A stretch of DNA of 64,000 bases from positions 3,248,001 to 3,312,000 of the forward strand of contig NC_135029.1 of assembly GCF_051020955.1 (NCBI RefSeq). Direction: 5' to 3'. The translations under genes and the position numbers were made by a program. The notes beneath the pieces are model-generated. The model made no database searches. It was not told the DNA's origin and was given only the letters and a program-made list of their open reading frames with translations. Numbering within the stretch: position 1 is the stretch's first letter; each line of letters begins with the position of its first letter. This DNA comes from Megalopta genalis. Lineage: Eukaryota; Arthropoda; Insecta; Hymenoptera; Halictidae. Below are positions 12,188 to 24,595 of the stretch, in pieces.

Positions 12188-13503
12188 TAGTATATGTGCA
12201 CAATTGTAATTAGATTTTATGTACAGGGTGCTCAGTAAGGTTGGGATCAAACTTATAAGTTATCTTATCGACAAGCATAGCTTTATTAAAAATTGGACTG
12301 GCCTGATTTTGCACTAAAATTTTCTATTGCACATCTTTAAGTATAATATAGGTATTAGTCGATCTTAGGAAATCATTGCTACACTGCCACCAAACTGCAA
12401 TGCGTTCCTATACACGACATTGTTCGGTAATTTCTGCGTATGATTGTTAATGTCTTTTTCCGTAAGACATCATGTGGAAAGTTATTCGTTTTATGTATGC
12501 AAATATATTATATTTATGCATTTTAGTAAAAAAAACAAACATAAGAATCCAAGCACATTGACCGACCTGCAGTATTATTTTTCCCATAACAATAATTGTA
12601 GCAAAATAATCTAGCAGACAATAATAAGATCAAATTATATTTAATTTATGTTCTCATATGCTCATTTTTAGTTATAAATAGTAATTGTATGCTTTTAGAT
12701 CTAATATGTGTGCATTTGTCATTAAAGATCACTAATATACAGCCATATGTGTGCAAAATGTTCCTGAATATAAGTATAAGATAATTTTCGTAAGAATTCA
12801 ACTCTAACTATAGCATATAATCATGAGATTGTATTAGGTCTACCGAAGAGTTCTGTCCGACAATATCATGTCAAGTTTCAATACGTATGCAGTATTTGAG
12901 GCATATATATTTCAAAAATGATATTGACAAATTGTCATCACGCTAGGAAGAGTTCGTAAGCAATCACGGAAATAATATTGTACAATAAATATTATTAGAT
13001 ATATGAAAAATTGATTACTTTCTTTCACCTCGCAAACGGACAGAACTTTCCGACAGGCCTAATATTTTAAATGAAGATTCAAGATAAACAGTTCCTCTTG
13101 ATCAAAGTCTGTTTTTGAATACACACTGCATGAATGACGATAATATGTGATAAATAAATTGCAGAAATAAATACGCATCTTCGTAAACATATTCGAACAA
13201 CTGTTATAATAATATTAAGAAATGTACTATGCAATTTGTTTAAACAGTTTTGTACAGTATAAATGAAAATAAAGTTGTACTCAATATCCAAAAAATATAA
13301 ATCTCTGCAGATGAAATATGATTTATATTTATCATTAATCTAATTAGGATCCGCTTGCTGTGTATTCGGTACACTGTCTTCTTTAAAAAAAAAAAGAAAA
13401 AGAAAAAACTGGTGATCAGTCACGTTATTTTCCATATTTTACAGTAGCAACAAATTCTACGACACTTTCTACATGGTACAGTAACCACCGTATCATCTTG
13501 CCT
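12188..13503. other. 3' flank of the transporter gene, no gene seen
   Basis: AT-rich sequence with no supported exon. An ACAGGGTGCTCAGTAAGG sequence at about 12226 resembles the start of TA-target elements elsewhere in the window and may be a fragment. The transporter 3' UTR must lie in the first part, but no polyadenylation site can be singled out. Confidence 0.5.
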
Positions 13504-13773
13504 TTAATTAAGGTCATGTGCCTGTTCAATGTCGTTCGCTGCAGGGAATAGACTTAATGACGTGAAGTGTTTCGTTACTTCAGCTCCTGTCTTTTTTACA
13601 GCCGCGATCTTCCGTGGTAACAATGGGTCGTTTTTTCCCAGAACCTTCCGGTAAAAGTTCTCATACACCGTGCAGAAATCAGCATGCTGCCGCGAGCTTT
13701 GTTTAAAGAAGATGATTACGTCTATTTTACGCTTTGGTAAACCTTGAAAATTTGAGATAACGAGCTCCTCGAA
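13504..13773 (-). CDS. Terminal coding exon of an unrecognised gene
   Basis: On the minus strand an acceptor (ATGTTTAG) ends at 13774, and the frame beginning FEELVISNF stays open for 89 codons to a TAA at 13504-13506. The block is clearly GC-richer than its flanks and has balanced amino-acid use, including KIDVIIFFKQSSRQHADF and YENFYRKVLGKNDPLL, so it reads like real protein. No family is recognised and no membrane segment is obvious. Upstream exons should lie to the right; the only candidate seen is the GC-rich block at 14.59-14.82 kb. It is too short and too interrupted by splicing to appear as a long open frame. Confidence 0.5.
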   Translation of the reverse strand, partial: FEELVISNFQGLPKRKIDVIIFFKQSSRQHADFCTVYENFYRKVLGKNDPLLPRKIAAVKKTGAEVTKHFTSLSLFPAANDIEQAHDLN

Positions 13774-16269
13774 CTAAACATAATATATACATATAAAATA
13801 CTGTATACTGTGTATAAAGTGAGCGCAGTACGATAATATAATAATTAATAATAATATTGCCTTGTCTATGAAAAGTGAATATGCAGAGTATTAATTTTTT
13901 AAATTATATTGCGTTATTGTATATAAATCTAGTGTTTAAAAAGTTCTACAACTTTAAGTTTATTTTGATACAGTATTTTATGAATCTGGCCTATAAAAAT
14001 CTGTACAAAAATCTTGCTTTTATATAGTATTTTATAAATGCAGTTACTAGAAAGCAATTCGAATTTGAGTTTGCTTTTATATAGCTTTATATTGCTTTAT
14101 ATTGTTTTATAAATCTGGTCTTTAAAGTGAGAGAGAGAGAGAGAGAGAGAGAGATATTTTAACATCGTTTTTATATTGTATTTCACAATGAAAATCTGTT
14201 CTTAATGTTTGCTTTCATACAATAGTTTATAAATAGTAGATTTAAACAGAACTTTATACAATCGTTCAAGAAGTTCTTTAAATTATAAACGAAATAATTC
14301 GATTTATTCTATTTGAAGCTTTTGTCACGTTATCTTAAGGAGATATTAAGTATTATAATAAAGGCAAGAGAAATCTGCATCTCAATCAATAGAATATCTT
14401 CTTTAATAGAATCATAATAGAATCACGGCCAATATAATCCTTCTTCAACTCAACGAGTGATTCTCTCATGGGCTCGTTTATCTTAAATGTCAAAGTTAAC
14501 TTTGTTCCTGTTTCTACGGTGCCTTTGCGACGCTTTAAATTGTAAGGAAATTAGAGAGTAGCATCTTCTTAAATTTCAGTCACGAAGTTATGGTAAAGTG
14601 TCTGCACTTTTCAATCGATGGGACAACGTGAACCGGAATATGATCTCCTTTCACCGTATAATCGGGAAAGTCAGAAACATTGTCAATCTTTCGGCATGCT
14701 CTATACGTATGAATGTGCAGCGACGCCGACGTCTGAATACAAATTGCCGAAGCCGTTTGGCCGGTTACCAATTACGTGAAACCATCGAAAGTGAGGATAA
14801 GGAAAAGCTGTAAGGTTTTGTTTCCGTCTTTTTGTCTTTTTTGGAGAAAATATAGCAAAGCGAAGGAAAGTCGCTGGGAGAAACTCTCTTGGACAAACAG
14901 ACAAATTAATAATTATCATTCGTTGCTAAAATCTATCGGTGTTATTGAATGTTAAATATTCACACGCACACATATCGTATTTCTAAATTCACGAATAAGT
15001 TTTGTAATTAATACCATATGGTTTATTTAACATTTTATAACGCGAACAAACAGTTGCCAATAAACTTTTTAATATAATACAATATTAACTAGAAAATTTA
15101 CACTGCAGTGCACTAATAGTTACGCTTACGATTAATTCACGCTTATCGTACTAATCGTATCTTAATCGTCATATAATGTATGTATACGTATATATGTATA
15201 TATATATATTTACAAAGCACCAATGTTAAAAATACTGTCTGCATAAATGTAAAGGTATTGTCATACTTAATGTTCGTGCAGTATTCCGTGATTATAGAAT
15301 GATCGTTCTTATAGAAAAATCAATTGAAGTACTTACTTTTTTATCGAAGACTTAACATTGTTCGAGTCTTTTTACAAAATTATCTATTATTTTACAAACG
15401 ACTTAAACGTATAGAAAGTATAAATACTCACTGGCCATTGCAAAGTTCCATGCTTACACTCGACCGTCGAAAATGTTTTCGTTTGTATATTACGGTGTAG
15501 TTATCATTAAAGTAACAGGAATACATGTGTTTTGTAAAGTTAGAAATTCACTAATTATTGGCAGTTATTTAGTATTGTTCCTAACTCTCACATATTCGCG
15601 ACAGTATCCTCTTATCATCGCTTAGCGCGCGAAACCTGTAAACAACATTTATTTGACATCACTTATTCGCTTAACAACAAATCACTTACACCAAAGTGAT
15701 ATTAGAATTTAGTACACGTTTATATCCATAAATAATGAAATGTGCTGTTACTAATACGTTCATACGTATGCTAAACTTTTCGATACTTCCTCTTCCGTGC
15801 TCAAATCTTCGATAAACATTATGTTTACTTAAGTTTTATCCGTCACTGTAACGTGTATTTCTTATCTAATCGATTTCGTTTATCCGTAAATTAATAAATA
15901 AATAAATAAATAAATATGCTATTTAAATTGCGCGATTCTGTTTCTGCAACTGAATACACTTCATGCACCGCTAGTTTTCTAATAGTCGTTTCAAAATTGA
16001 AAATTTCTTAAAAAATTGTTTAAAAGCGACAACAATTTTATCCGCAATTCCACAAATTATTTGGATTAATGATATGTAGTGATTGCTTCTAATGTTATTA
16101 TTTAACAGAAAATGATCGAGCTTCTTTCGCATGCGACTTAATGTTCAGGAAGCCTATTATTAGGCTTCCGGTAAATAAAGTATTAATTTAGAAAACAAAC
16201 TCAATGAGATGTAAGAATAAATTCTGACGATCTCAAAAAACTTCAACAAGAAACTTTTCATTATTTTCT
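13774..16269. other. Mostly non-coding, with a GC-rich block near 14.59-14.82 kb
   Basis: Contains a (GA)n run at 14128-14154, an AAAT-type run near 15890-15915 and otherwise AT-rich sequence. At 14590-14817 composition rises sharply, and an acceptor-like CCTTACAG on the minus strand borders it at about 14817. Two minus frames are open for about 30-60 codons but each runs into a stop without a clear donor, so I do not call an exon. The 3' UTR of the proline-rich gene must occupy the part next to 16270. Confidence 0.45.
14128..14154. repeat. (GA)n microsatellite
   Basis: About 13 GA units in a non-coding region. Confidence 0.95.
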
Positions 16270-19200
16270 CTATCTTTCTACCTTCGAGTGTCCGGTATAA
16301 AGCACCGGTCCGTCCACGACATCATCAGCCGCTTCATCATCGTTTCCTTCTAAATTCAGGGTAGCAAATTCTTCGTGCTCCATGATTCCCCATAAAGGAA
16401 TCTCTTCCTTCCCAGTGGACGCGACCGCTAAATTATTCACCGCTTGTGGAAGCACCTGGTAAGCTTTCTCGATCGCATCGAATCCATCCGTGCTGTCGTT
16501 ACTGTTTTTCGAATTACTCTCGTTCAATTGATTCGTTTTCTGCAAGTTCTCCCTTTTCTGTTTCTCGAAACTCGTCTTAGGAGACGTCGCTGGGACCGAC
16601 TGCGGCGTCACCACGTAAATTTTTTCTTTGTTCACCGGCGATATCGTCACAGAATATCCTCCCCAACTTTGATCTCGTTCTGTTGTAGCTTTATTTGTAC
16701 TTTCAGAGTCACCGGACGACGATTTCGATGTTTCTACTCGCACGACTTGCACTGGCTACAAAATAAAATTCAATACTATCGTGACTACTATTTTAATAGT
16801 TCAATTGTCCGCCGAAACATTGCTTTATTCTGAAGTTTTCTCAAAATGTTCGACTTTATAAAAGTGTCATGCTCGTACAGATGAAAGAATGATAATTACA
16901 AGTTGAAACGATACAGGAAATGAAAAAAAGAAATAAAATAATAATATGGCTTATTAACTGTAACCTGAATGTAAAAGCATGGGTTGAAATAAAATTGTTA
17001 TTCTTTTTTGTCATAAGAAGGCATATAAGCCTGGAGTTTTTAATGTTAACACAAATCATAATATGTCTTTTTTCTGATATTTAACTAACAATCGTATGTT
17101 ACCATTATACGCGTTGTAATTTTCTAATATTTTATTGTTTATCAACTTTGGCACTTTGTCACTAGAAAGCATAAATATTATAAACTTGCAGTATGACACC
17201 TTTTAATTAGTACGATTGATAACAGAAGGAACACTTTGAATAACATTCAACCAATTGTCATGCATTCTCGTCGATTAAATGACAGTACATTTTATAAAAT
17301 TTGAAAGAAAATTACCGATTGAACTGTTTCGATATGATTGCTGGATGAACCTTCGTGATCCACTTCGTTGAAGCTAAAGCCAGCTAAAGAATACGACTTC
17401 ACGCTCTCCCTGCTGTCTTTCGATTCATTCGTCTGGTCGCCGGGTTCGGTTGTTGTTAAGTACTCTGTCGGAATTTTCTTAGATGGCAGAAGATAAGGAT
17501 GTGAAGAACTTGGTACAATAGTACTGGACGGTGTTGGTTTCGAGTATTCCTGAATAATAAATTTTACGTTATTCCAGATTTGATTCTTTTTATTTTGGAA
17601 ATACAACGTATCACGTCACTTTGCAACAAGTATTTGAACATTAAATCGTCAATTTTCGGAAAACTTTCGACATTTAAACTGTTATTGTTCCATTAATGTT
17701 CGAGCACTTTTTGAAACAAATGATTTCTTCCTATAAGCATTATTCAATTCTCGTTTTGTGCATATCAAAATTGAATATTCGTCAACCCCTTGCATTACGA
17801 TACGTCGGACCTGTTTTGATGATTTCGAACATAATCTACTAAATATGGGTATCGTTCACTCGTTTTAAATGGAAACAAAATTATTGAAAACTTCACACTT
17901 TTAAGATCATTCTCCGTATATATTTTATTTTACTTTATATTATATTATATTGTATTTTATTTTATTCCCTCTTAATAAGAATAATTTCTTTTATTTTATT
18001 ATTTCTCCGATAGTAAACTCATGCGTCATTAATTAACACAATGAAACAACTAGGCAACTATGTAAATTATACTTACAGTTAACTAACATAAGTATAATAG
18101 GAAACTTTCCTGTATTGTATTAAATAAATAATACTAATAGTACTTTATTAACGACAAATAAGTGTCAATCAATGCAGATGTGAAAGACATTGTACAGCAC
18201 ATGGTTAACATCGAAGAACATCAAATTAATTAAACAAATTGTATCTTACTTGTATCGTCCAGTTGTCAATATTCTTCTGCAACCTCCGAACATCGATAGA
18301 ACTGTTTGCTTTGATGGTTCTTGTATCGTTGAGCCTCGCTTGGGACATTCTTATGTTCGTTTTGTATGAATCGTTCAGGTTGAATTGCGCTTGTAATTGA
18401 TTGATCAGTCGAATATCGTTTCTGGATTCTTGTTGAACATAATCATTAATATTCGGATCACTGGACAGTGGAATTTTCCTCGGTTGTGTCCTTTCACGAT
18501 TATTTTTCACGCTCCAATCTCCGGAAGATTGTTGGAATGGTATTGGCGTGTAATCTGACGTGTACGGTATTATGACTTGCACCTAAAACAGCATTATTTC
18601 GTAATAAAGAACACATTTTCTGTCCACTGAACTCGGAGTCCCTGTACGCAAGAACAAGCGATTACCAACACGGTGATACGTGCGGATTGTCAATGAAATT
18701 TATGCGATGTCACCGCTGTGACAGTCCCAGAAACTAGGTTTATTGGTTTGCCGCGAGTGAAGTTTCGTCAGTACTGACTTAATCTTCGCGAATTTCGATT
18801 CGTTTTCATCGAGAAAACATTTCGAATCGATCAATGTAACTTATACCAATATGACAATATCGGCAATACGACTTTTTAAGATTTAATAAAATGTATATTT
18901 TGCAGCAGTCGCTTTATAATCTTTTTCGGTAACGATTTTCGAACGTTGTTTTTAAGTTGCTCCTGGGAACAATGATAGAGCATACGTCATCACACGCAAC
19001 ACTATAACAACTATTAACTAATGATTAAAAATTACTATTTTTATTGATCGATCGTTACGCGTGTCAACCAATTTGTATTGTTATACACGAAACGTTAGAA
19101 ATAGGTTGGAAACAATTACAATTTCGTAAGCGAGACTAGAAAAACTAGAAAATCGAAAAATAAGTACGAAAACGTAGTCTATGTGCTTCGAAAGATTTCG

Positions 19201-22200
19201 TGTACAAGAACATGCTAAAATCAAATTATTGCTTTATAAAGATACCAGACGCCAGAATCGGACACAAATTAACCCTTTCGCTACTACGGACCACTATAGT
19301 GGCTTTCCATATGATGCCATTGAGGTACTACGGACCACTATAGTGGCTTTCCATATGATGCCACTGAGGTACTACGGACCACTATAGTGGCTTTCCATTT
19401 GGTGCCACTGAGGTACTACGGACCACTATAGTGGCTTTCCATTTGGTGCCACTGAGGTACTACGGGCCACTATAGTGGCCCTCCATAAGATGCCACTGAA
19501 GTACTACAGGCCACTATAGTGGCCTTCCATATTATGCCACTGAAGTACTACGGGCCACTATAGTGGCCCTCCATAAGATGCCACTGAGGTACTGTGGGCC
19601 ACTATAGTGGCCTTCCTTAAGATGTCACTGAGGTACTATAGGCCACTATAGTAGCGTTTCATAAGATGCCACTGAGGTACTACGGGCTACTATAGTGGCT
19701 TTCCATATGGTGCCACTGAGGTACTACGGACCACTATAGTGGCTTTCCATTTGGTGCCACTGAGGTACTACGGACCACTATAGTGGCTTTCCATTTGGTG
19801 CCACTGAGGTACTACGGACCACTACAGTGGCTTTCCATATGATGCCATTGAGGTACTACGGACCACTATAGTGGCTTTCCATTTGGTGCCACTGAGGTAC
19901 TACGGACCACTACAGTGGCTTTCCATATGATGCCATTGAGGTACTACGGGCCACTATAGTGGCCCTCCAAAAGATGCATTATATTGCATAATGTTATTTC
20001 CTCTCATACTGTAAAAAAGAGCGCATGCTAAGACGTTATAAAATACCCTGGAATACCCTTTATTTATAAATACCCTTTGGAGAAAAATTTTTTCGTTGGA
20101 AAAATTCATTCAATTCAAACTTCCGACTTCCGCTGACGATCGCCGTCGCGTAGCGTGCAGTGATGTCGCAGCGCTCTGTTCAGCAGAAGTACCGCGACGG
20201 AGAATCCGCCCGTAGCGAAAGGGTTAAGAATATATTAGACTTACTTGTTTATTCCGTTTCGTATTCTGCTGTTTCTGGCCCGTTTCGTTCGTATCCCTCG
20301 AATCCGGCCTAGCCTGCTGTTCGAAATTCGGAGCTTCTTTATGCCTCTGCGACTCGTTCTTCGAATCCGGATTGTCCAACAACAAACTGGTCCAGACGTA
20401 TCCCGATTGGCCGGACGTCGCTGCGTGCAAAACGTCTTGCTGATTCGTAAACTGTGAACCAACGGTCGCCGTCTCCGTGTAACGTCCCTCGTTGTTCTCA
20501 GAGAGACCGAACGTCGACGGCGTCGACTGTCCGTAAACGTCGACATCCTGATGATTCGACGAACCGTAAGAATCTGTCAGACCACCGAAGCTCGACGAGT
20601 TGTCGAGGAACGTGTTGATAGCGTCGAAATGGTAAGTGGTTGTTGGTTCCAGAGCATTTCCGTCGGTGGTTATTTGCGATTGCCACTGCGCTTCGCCGCG
20701 ACTCTCGCTTTCCTTCGTCAAGTCCAGCAACGGCGACTGCTCGATGTATATCGACTCGTTCTTCGTGGTCGCGTCCGCGCGGGTGTCTTTGACCACGCTA
20801 CTGCTGGGCGACAAATCGTCCGAATATTGATAATTCAAGTTCCCGGCAGCCTGGTTGCCAAAACGAGCGCTGTCGTAGCTAGTTGGGCCCAAGTCCGGGC
20901 CCAAATAATGCGCGCCAGCATCGTGACCCGGGTTCGGTTCGAATGATTCTCGATAGGCATCCCCGTTCTGACTAGCGAATCCATGATCCTCTACGTGACC
21001 AACGTCGGACGACCCGAAGCTCGCGACCGGGTTATCTTGGATCGAAGCTCCGTGGTTCAGCGGTTCGAGGTACTCCTGATCCACGGGTGTCCCATAGATT
21101 ACGGACTGATTGTCGAGGTCAGACGCGCCGAACGATGCTGCGTGTTCGTTCAATCCGTTATCGATCCCTGCCCCATGGCTCTGCGGCACGACGTTCGCTT
21201 GGTCTTGATTTATTTGCGTCCCGCTGGATGTCTGATCGTGGTTCCCGACGTCGCTGAAATGTCCTTCGAGGACCGACGATGGTAAAGGCGCGGGCGGCGG
21301 TTCAAGCCCGAAGCCTTCGGTCGGAGGATTCCGCGAGGGTTGGCCGAAATGTTCCGCGCTGTAAAGCGGTGGCACCGGATTAGGCTGCAACAGCGGATTC
21401 TGAACCGGAGCTATCGCGCCTGCTTGCCCGTTTTGTTGGGCCTGCACGCGAGGGAAGTCCGGGACCCTGATGTCGTGAGAAGCAGCGTACTGAGCGTCGT
21501 GACTTCCATGGTTGCTGGGAGGAAGATAACCGTTCGAGGGTTGCGGCGCGGGCGGGTATTGGTTCGGTTGATGCTCGCTACCCTGCATCGGTATCCAGGG
21601 AACCTTGTTGCAAGGGTTGCAGGACTTCCCTTTCGGTTGTTGAGGAGGAAGATAATGTTTCGGCTCGTGTAAGGCGGCCGGAGGAGGCTTGTAGAGTGGT
21701 GCAGGCTGACCAGGAGGAGAACTCAGAGGCAGAACGGGATGTGTGTTCAGAGGAGGCGTGAAGGCTGGGCCAGGATGACTGGGTGGTGGATTAAGAGGTG
21801 GGTACAGGGGTAAGTCGGACGGTGGTCCAGCCGGAGGATGCGGCGGCGGAGGCGGGTGCGAGGCTCCAGCGTGTAAATTAAACGGCGTAGCGTGACCTTG
21901 AGGTGGCGGAGGGAAAGAGGGTTCGTGGTACGGGGGTGGTTTCAACGGCATTGATCCAGGAGCGCCGAAACCGAACGGACTCAACCAATTCATCAGTTTC
22001 GAAAAATAGCCGGGAGGTTCCGCTGGTTGAGGATTGGCTAGCCTTCCCGATCGAAACGGATGCTGTCTTGGTGGTGGTGGCGGGACGAGATATTCGTTTA
22101 ACGCGATCCTTCGACTCAGTCTGACGGGTCCTCGGCCGCTGAAGGACGACCCTCCTCGATCATTTTTCAAGGTCGAAGATGTTCCGCATACGAGGACCAG

Positions 22201-22254
22201 TAGTAGGAATGCTAAGAAAATCTGTAACCACGCGACATCATTAGGTTGGTGCAT
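16270..22254 (-). CDS. Proline-rich secreted protein, 4 or more exons, family unknown
   Basis: Minus-strand exons are 22254-20245, 18582-18250, 17549-17316 and 16755-16270. Every junction is phase 0 with AG/GT borders, giving about 1020 aa. The N-terminus has a hydrophobic signal (IFLAFLLLVLVCG), then a basic stretch and a long proline-rich region with PPPP, PPGQ and PPSH runs, then an acidic Asn/Ser/Gln-rich region. The later exons each add a Ser/Thr-rich block, with related openings VQVIIPY and PVQVVRV. The C-terminus includes PLWGIMEHEEFATL. One CNPC pair is present. It is probably extracellular, in cuticle or matrix, by composition only. Start is uncertain: the ATG at 22254 gives a signal peptide, but an acceptor-like TGGTTACAG at 22222 could instead join an upstream first exon. 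In-frame ATGs further 5' lie inside a mobile element and are unlikely. Confidence 0.75.
19273..20223. mobile_element. TTAA-flanked piggyBac-type element carrying a minisatellite
   Basis: Ends are perfect 12-bp inverted repeats, CCCTTTCGCTAC at 19273-19284 and GTAGCGAAAGGG at 20212-20223, each bordered by TTAA (19269-19272 and 20224-20227), the piggyBac target duplication. No transposase is present. The left three quarters is the 44-bp tandem array; the right end is GC-rich. It sits in the first intron of the proline-rich gene, ending 21 bp from the splice donor at 20244. Confidence 0.85.
19278..19978. repeat. 44-bp minisatellite, 16 units, each with a 12-bp palindrome
   Basis: Sixteen units can be counted, each containing CCACTATAGTGG or a close variant, followed by CTTTCCAT, an NTGCCA(C/T)TGAGG block and TACTAC. 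Variants (GGACC versus GGGCC flank; ATATGATG versus TTTGGTG) are interspersed, suggesting unequal exchange. The array is wholly inside the TTAA element. An open frame crossing it at 19181-19387 is a by-product of the repeat. Confidence 0.9.
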
Positions 22255-22274
22255 ACGAAATGTCGGAAGTTTAA

Positions 22275-22556
22275 CCCTAGAAAGATAACCATATGACAAC
22301 GTACGTAAAAGATAACCATACGCTTCAGAGGCGCATGCTTTTCTAAGGCGTCAATTTTATACTAACAATGGATATTTATTTAAGTTAATCTAGTCATTTT
22401 AAAGGTTTGGCATTATTGTCAAAATAAAATGCATTTATATTATATTTTTTTATATTTTAAGTAATTTTAAACTTAAATCACTAGACCTCTATGAAAAATT
22501 AACAAAAATCAACAGTCTTCGCAGGCGCCTCTGCGACGTAGGTTATCTTTCTCGGG
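22275..22556. mobile_element. TTAA-flanked short inverted-repeat element (MITE), 282 bp
   Basis: Left end CCCTAGAAAGATAACC and right end GGTTATCTTTCTCGGG are inverted repeats with one mismatch, bordered by TTAA at 22271-22274 and 22557-22560. Subterminal CAGAGGCGC and GCGCCTCTG are also inverted. It lies against the 5' end of the first recognised exon of the proline-rich gene. Confidence 0.8.
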
Positions 22557-23487
22557 TTAAACGAGAACAGTAAGAACTTCGTATCTTTCTTTATGAAAGA
22601 TGTTTATTTAATAAAAAATATTTAAAGAAGTTCTGCTCTATTTTTATCAGTAATCATAAATTATTTACTTTGTTAATGTTTGTTATCGGAATCTTCTCCA
22701 AAATTCGAGATTTCAATGTCCTGCGTTTTTCAATTTTAAATGAATTCTAGAAATTATATCCATTCATACCGACAGATAAAATATGAAGAAAACCTTCGTT
22801 TGCTTGCTTCGTTTGCAATTTAAAGACTTCGTTAAGTTGATATAATTAATTTTTCAAAAATAAGATCGTAAAAACAATTGTGTTCTAGTTCCTATCTCTC
22901 TACTGCTTTTATAATTTCAGAATTTCGTAGAATTTTATCTTTATATCTATTAGGATACGTAGCGAGCGTGCTGGACTAATCGAAAAATTAACTTTTATTA
23001 CACGTCGCGACGCTATATGAATTGTGTTAGAAAGATTGCACGCTCGTCGCAGAAATCGATAAGCATGAAACGTGCGCCCAAGATGGGCCAAAAGTGGATC
23101 ACTTCCTGAGAAACATACATGGGTAATTGTTTTGTGTTATTCTAGAACAAACCAACAGTTTCACTTAAAGCAAATAATTACACTAATTGTTATACTAATT
23201 ACATTTCAGGAGGAATTATTCCCAAATATTTTTATTAATTTATTTATGCCGACCTCGATAATAATATGACGCACCGTTACACCACGATAATCAAATCGTA
23301 CTAAATACGCAGGTACTGTACTAAATATTTTATTCTAAATAAAAATCACGTCAGGTGATTATTGATTATATTTTATTCTAAATCACATACAGAATTGATG
23401 TAGAAATTCGAGGTAAAAATAAATTTAACGATAAACTTCTTCGGTGGATTACCACTCATTTAGGAACGTTAATTCTGCAGAAAACCT

Positions 23488-23508
23488 ACACACACACACA
23501 CACACACA
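23488..23508. repeat. (CA)n microsatellite
   Basis: About 10 CA units in a non-coding region. Confidence 0.95.
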
Positions 23509-23851
23509 TTAATAACGGAAATGGAACTTAATGGCGATATACAGCTTACTATTTTACAGCAGTATGTTAGTTGTAGAATTGATTGAAAGAAATAAGAAAA
23601 GTAGTTTTATTGCGACAGTATAGGATTTTAATGTGTCCTATTATCTCGCTTCAATATTCATGTTGCTTGATGTATATTAATTAAATAATTAATACATGGC
23701 ACACATCCCTACATAGTTGGCTACATTGCTTATGACACTCGATAATCGTTAAAACTGCACTTCATAATATGTTTGTATGCGTTTTATTATCAACTAATGT
23801 AAATAGTGTCGCCTTTGACATACAAATGATTGACGAAATATTTTCAAAACC

Positions 23852-24595
23852 AGATCTAGGCATATTTGAAACAACATTATTTGAGACATTATTTCAAGTA
23901 ACATTTTGTTTTATTTTGTAATTATTTCCATTCCTGTGATCACTTTTGGCATAACATTATTCGAAATATTATTTGAAATAACGTATCATTCTACTTTATA
24001 ATGACCTGAAAAATTATTTCAGATAATTATAAAGTAAAATAATACATTGCTTCAAATGTTATTTCAAATAATGTTCAAATAATTAATTTGAACTAATCAT
24101 TTGAGAAAATTGTTAAATTACCCAGTCCGACTTATACTGACTTCCACAGTCACATAAAAGGATCGATCAAGATTATCTTGAATGCTTATCCGATAACAAG
24201 AAACATTTTTCAAAAGAATGAGTCATCTTCCATCTTCGACAACAGTGGAACGATTATTTTCTTTCGAGACGATATCAGATGAACCCAGACAAAAATCTCT
24301 TAAGGGTGAACTTTTCAAAGAAAGCTTAGCTTAAAGCAAATTGATGTTTAAAGATTTCTTCAGATAGAATCTTTCCGTTGCATACTATTTTGCGGATTAC
24401 TTCTTTCATCATATTAGAAATAAGAAAGCAACGAAATAATTCGTTATTTGAAATTGCTATTATCTTTCAAACGAATCGACATCTTCCTTTATTTTCTAAT
24501 AACAGCATTCAAAGTTTCGGTACGAGACGGATTATCTCAAATAGTTATTTCTTATTTCCGTTTGAAGTAAAATTGTCCCGAATTTACGCAAAAAC
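23852..24595. repeat. Dispersed AT-rich repeat, copy 2
   Basis: Begins AGATCTAGGCA and shares ordered blocks with 4840-5975: AAGCAAATTGATGT, TTTGAAATTGCTATTATCT, AATAACAGCATT and TTTCTTATTT. It lacks the long inverted and triplicated core of copy 1, but has its own smaller inverted AT-rich segments near 23.98-24.04 kb. Element class unknown. Confidence 0.65.

Noticed and set aside
19181..19387. Open frame running into the 44-bp repeat
   Set aside because: Repeated FHMMPLRYYGPL-type residues are a reading of the minisatellite inside the TTAA element.
20245..22124. Several plus-strand open frames opposite the proline-rich exon
   Set aside because: Antisense shadows of GC-rich coding sequence; the minus frame has a signal peptide and matching splice sites.
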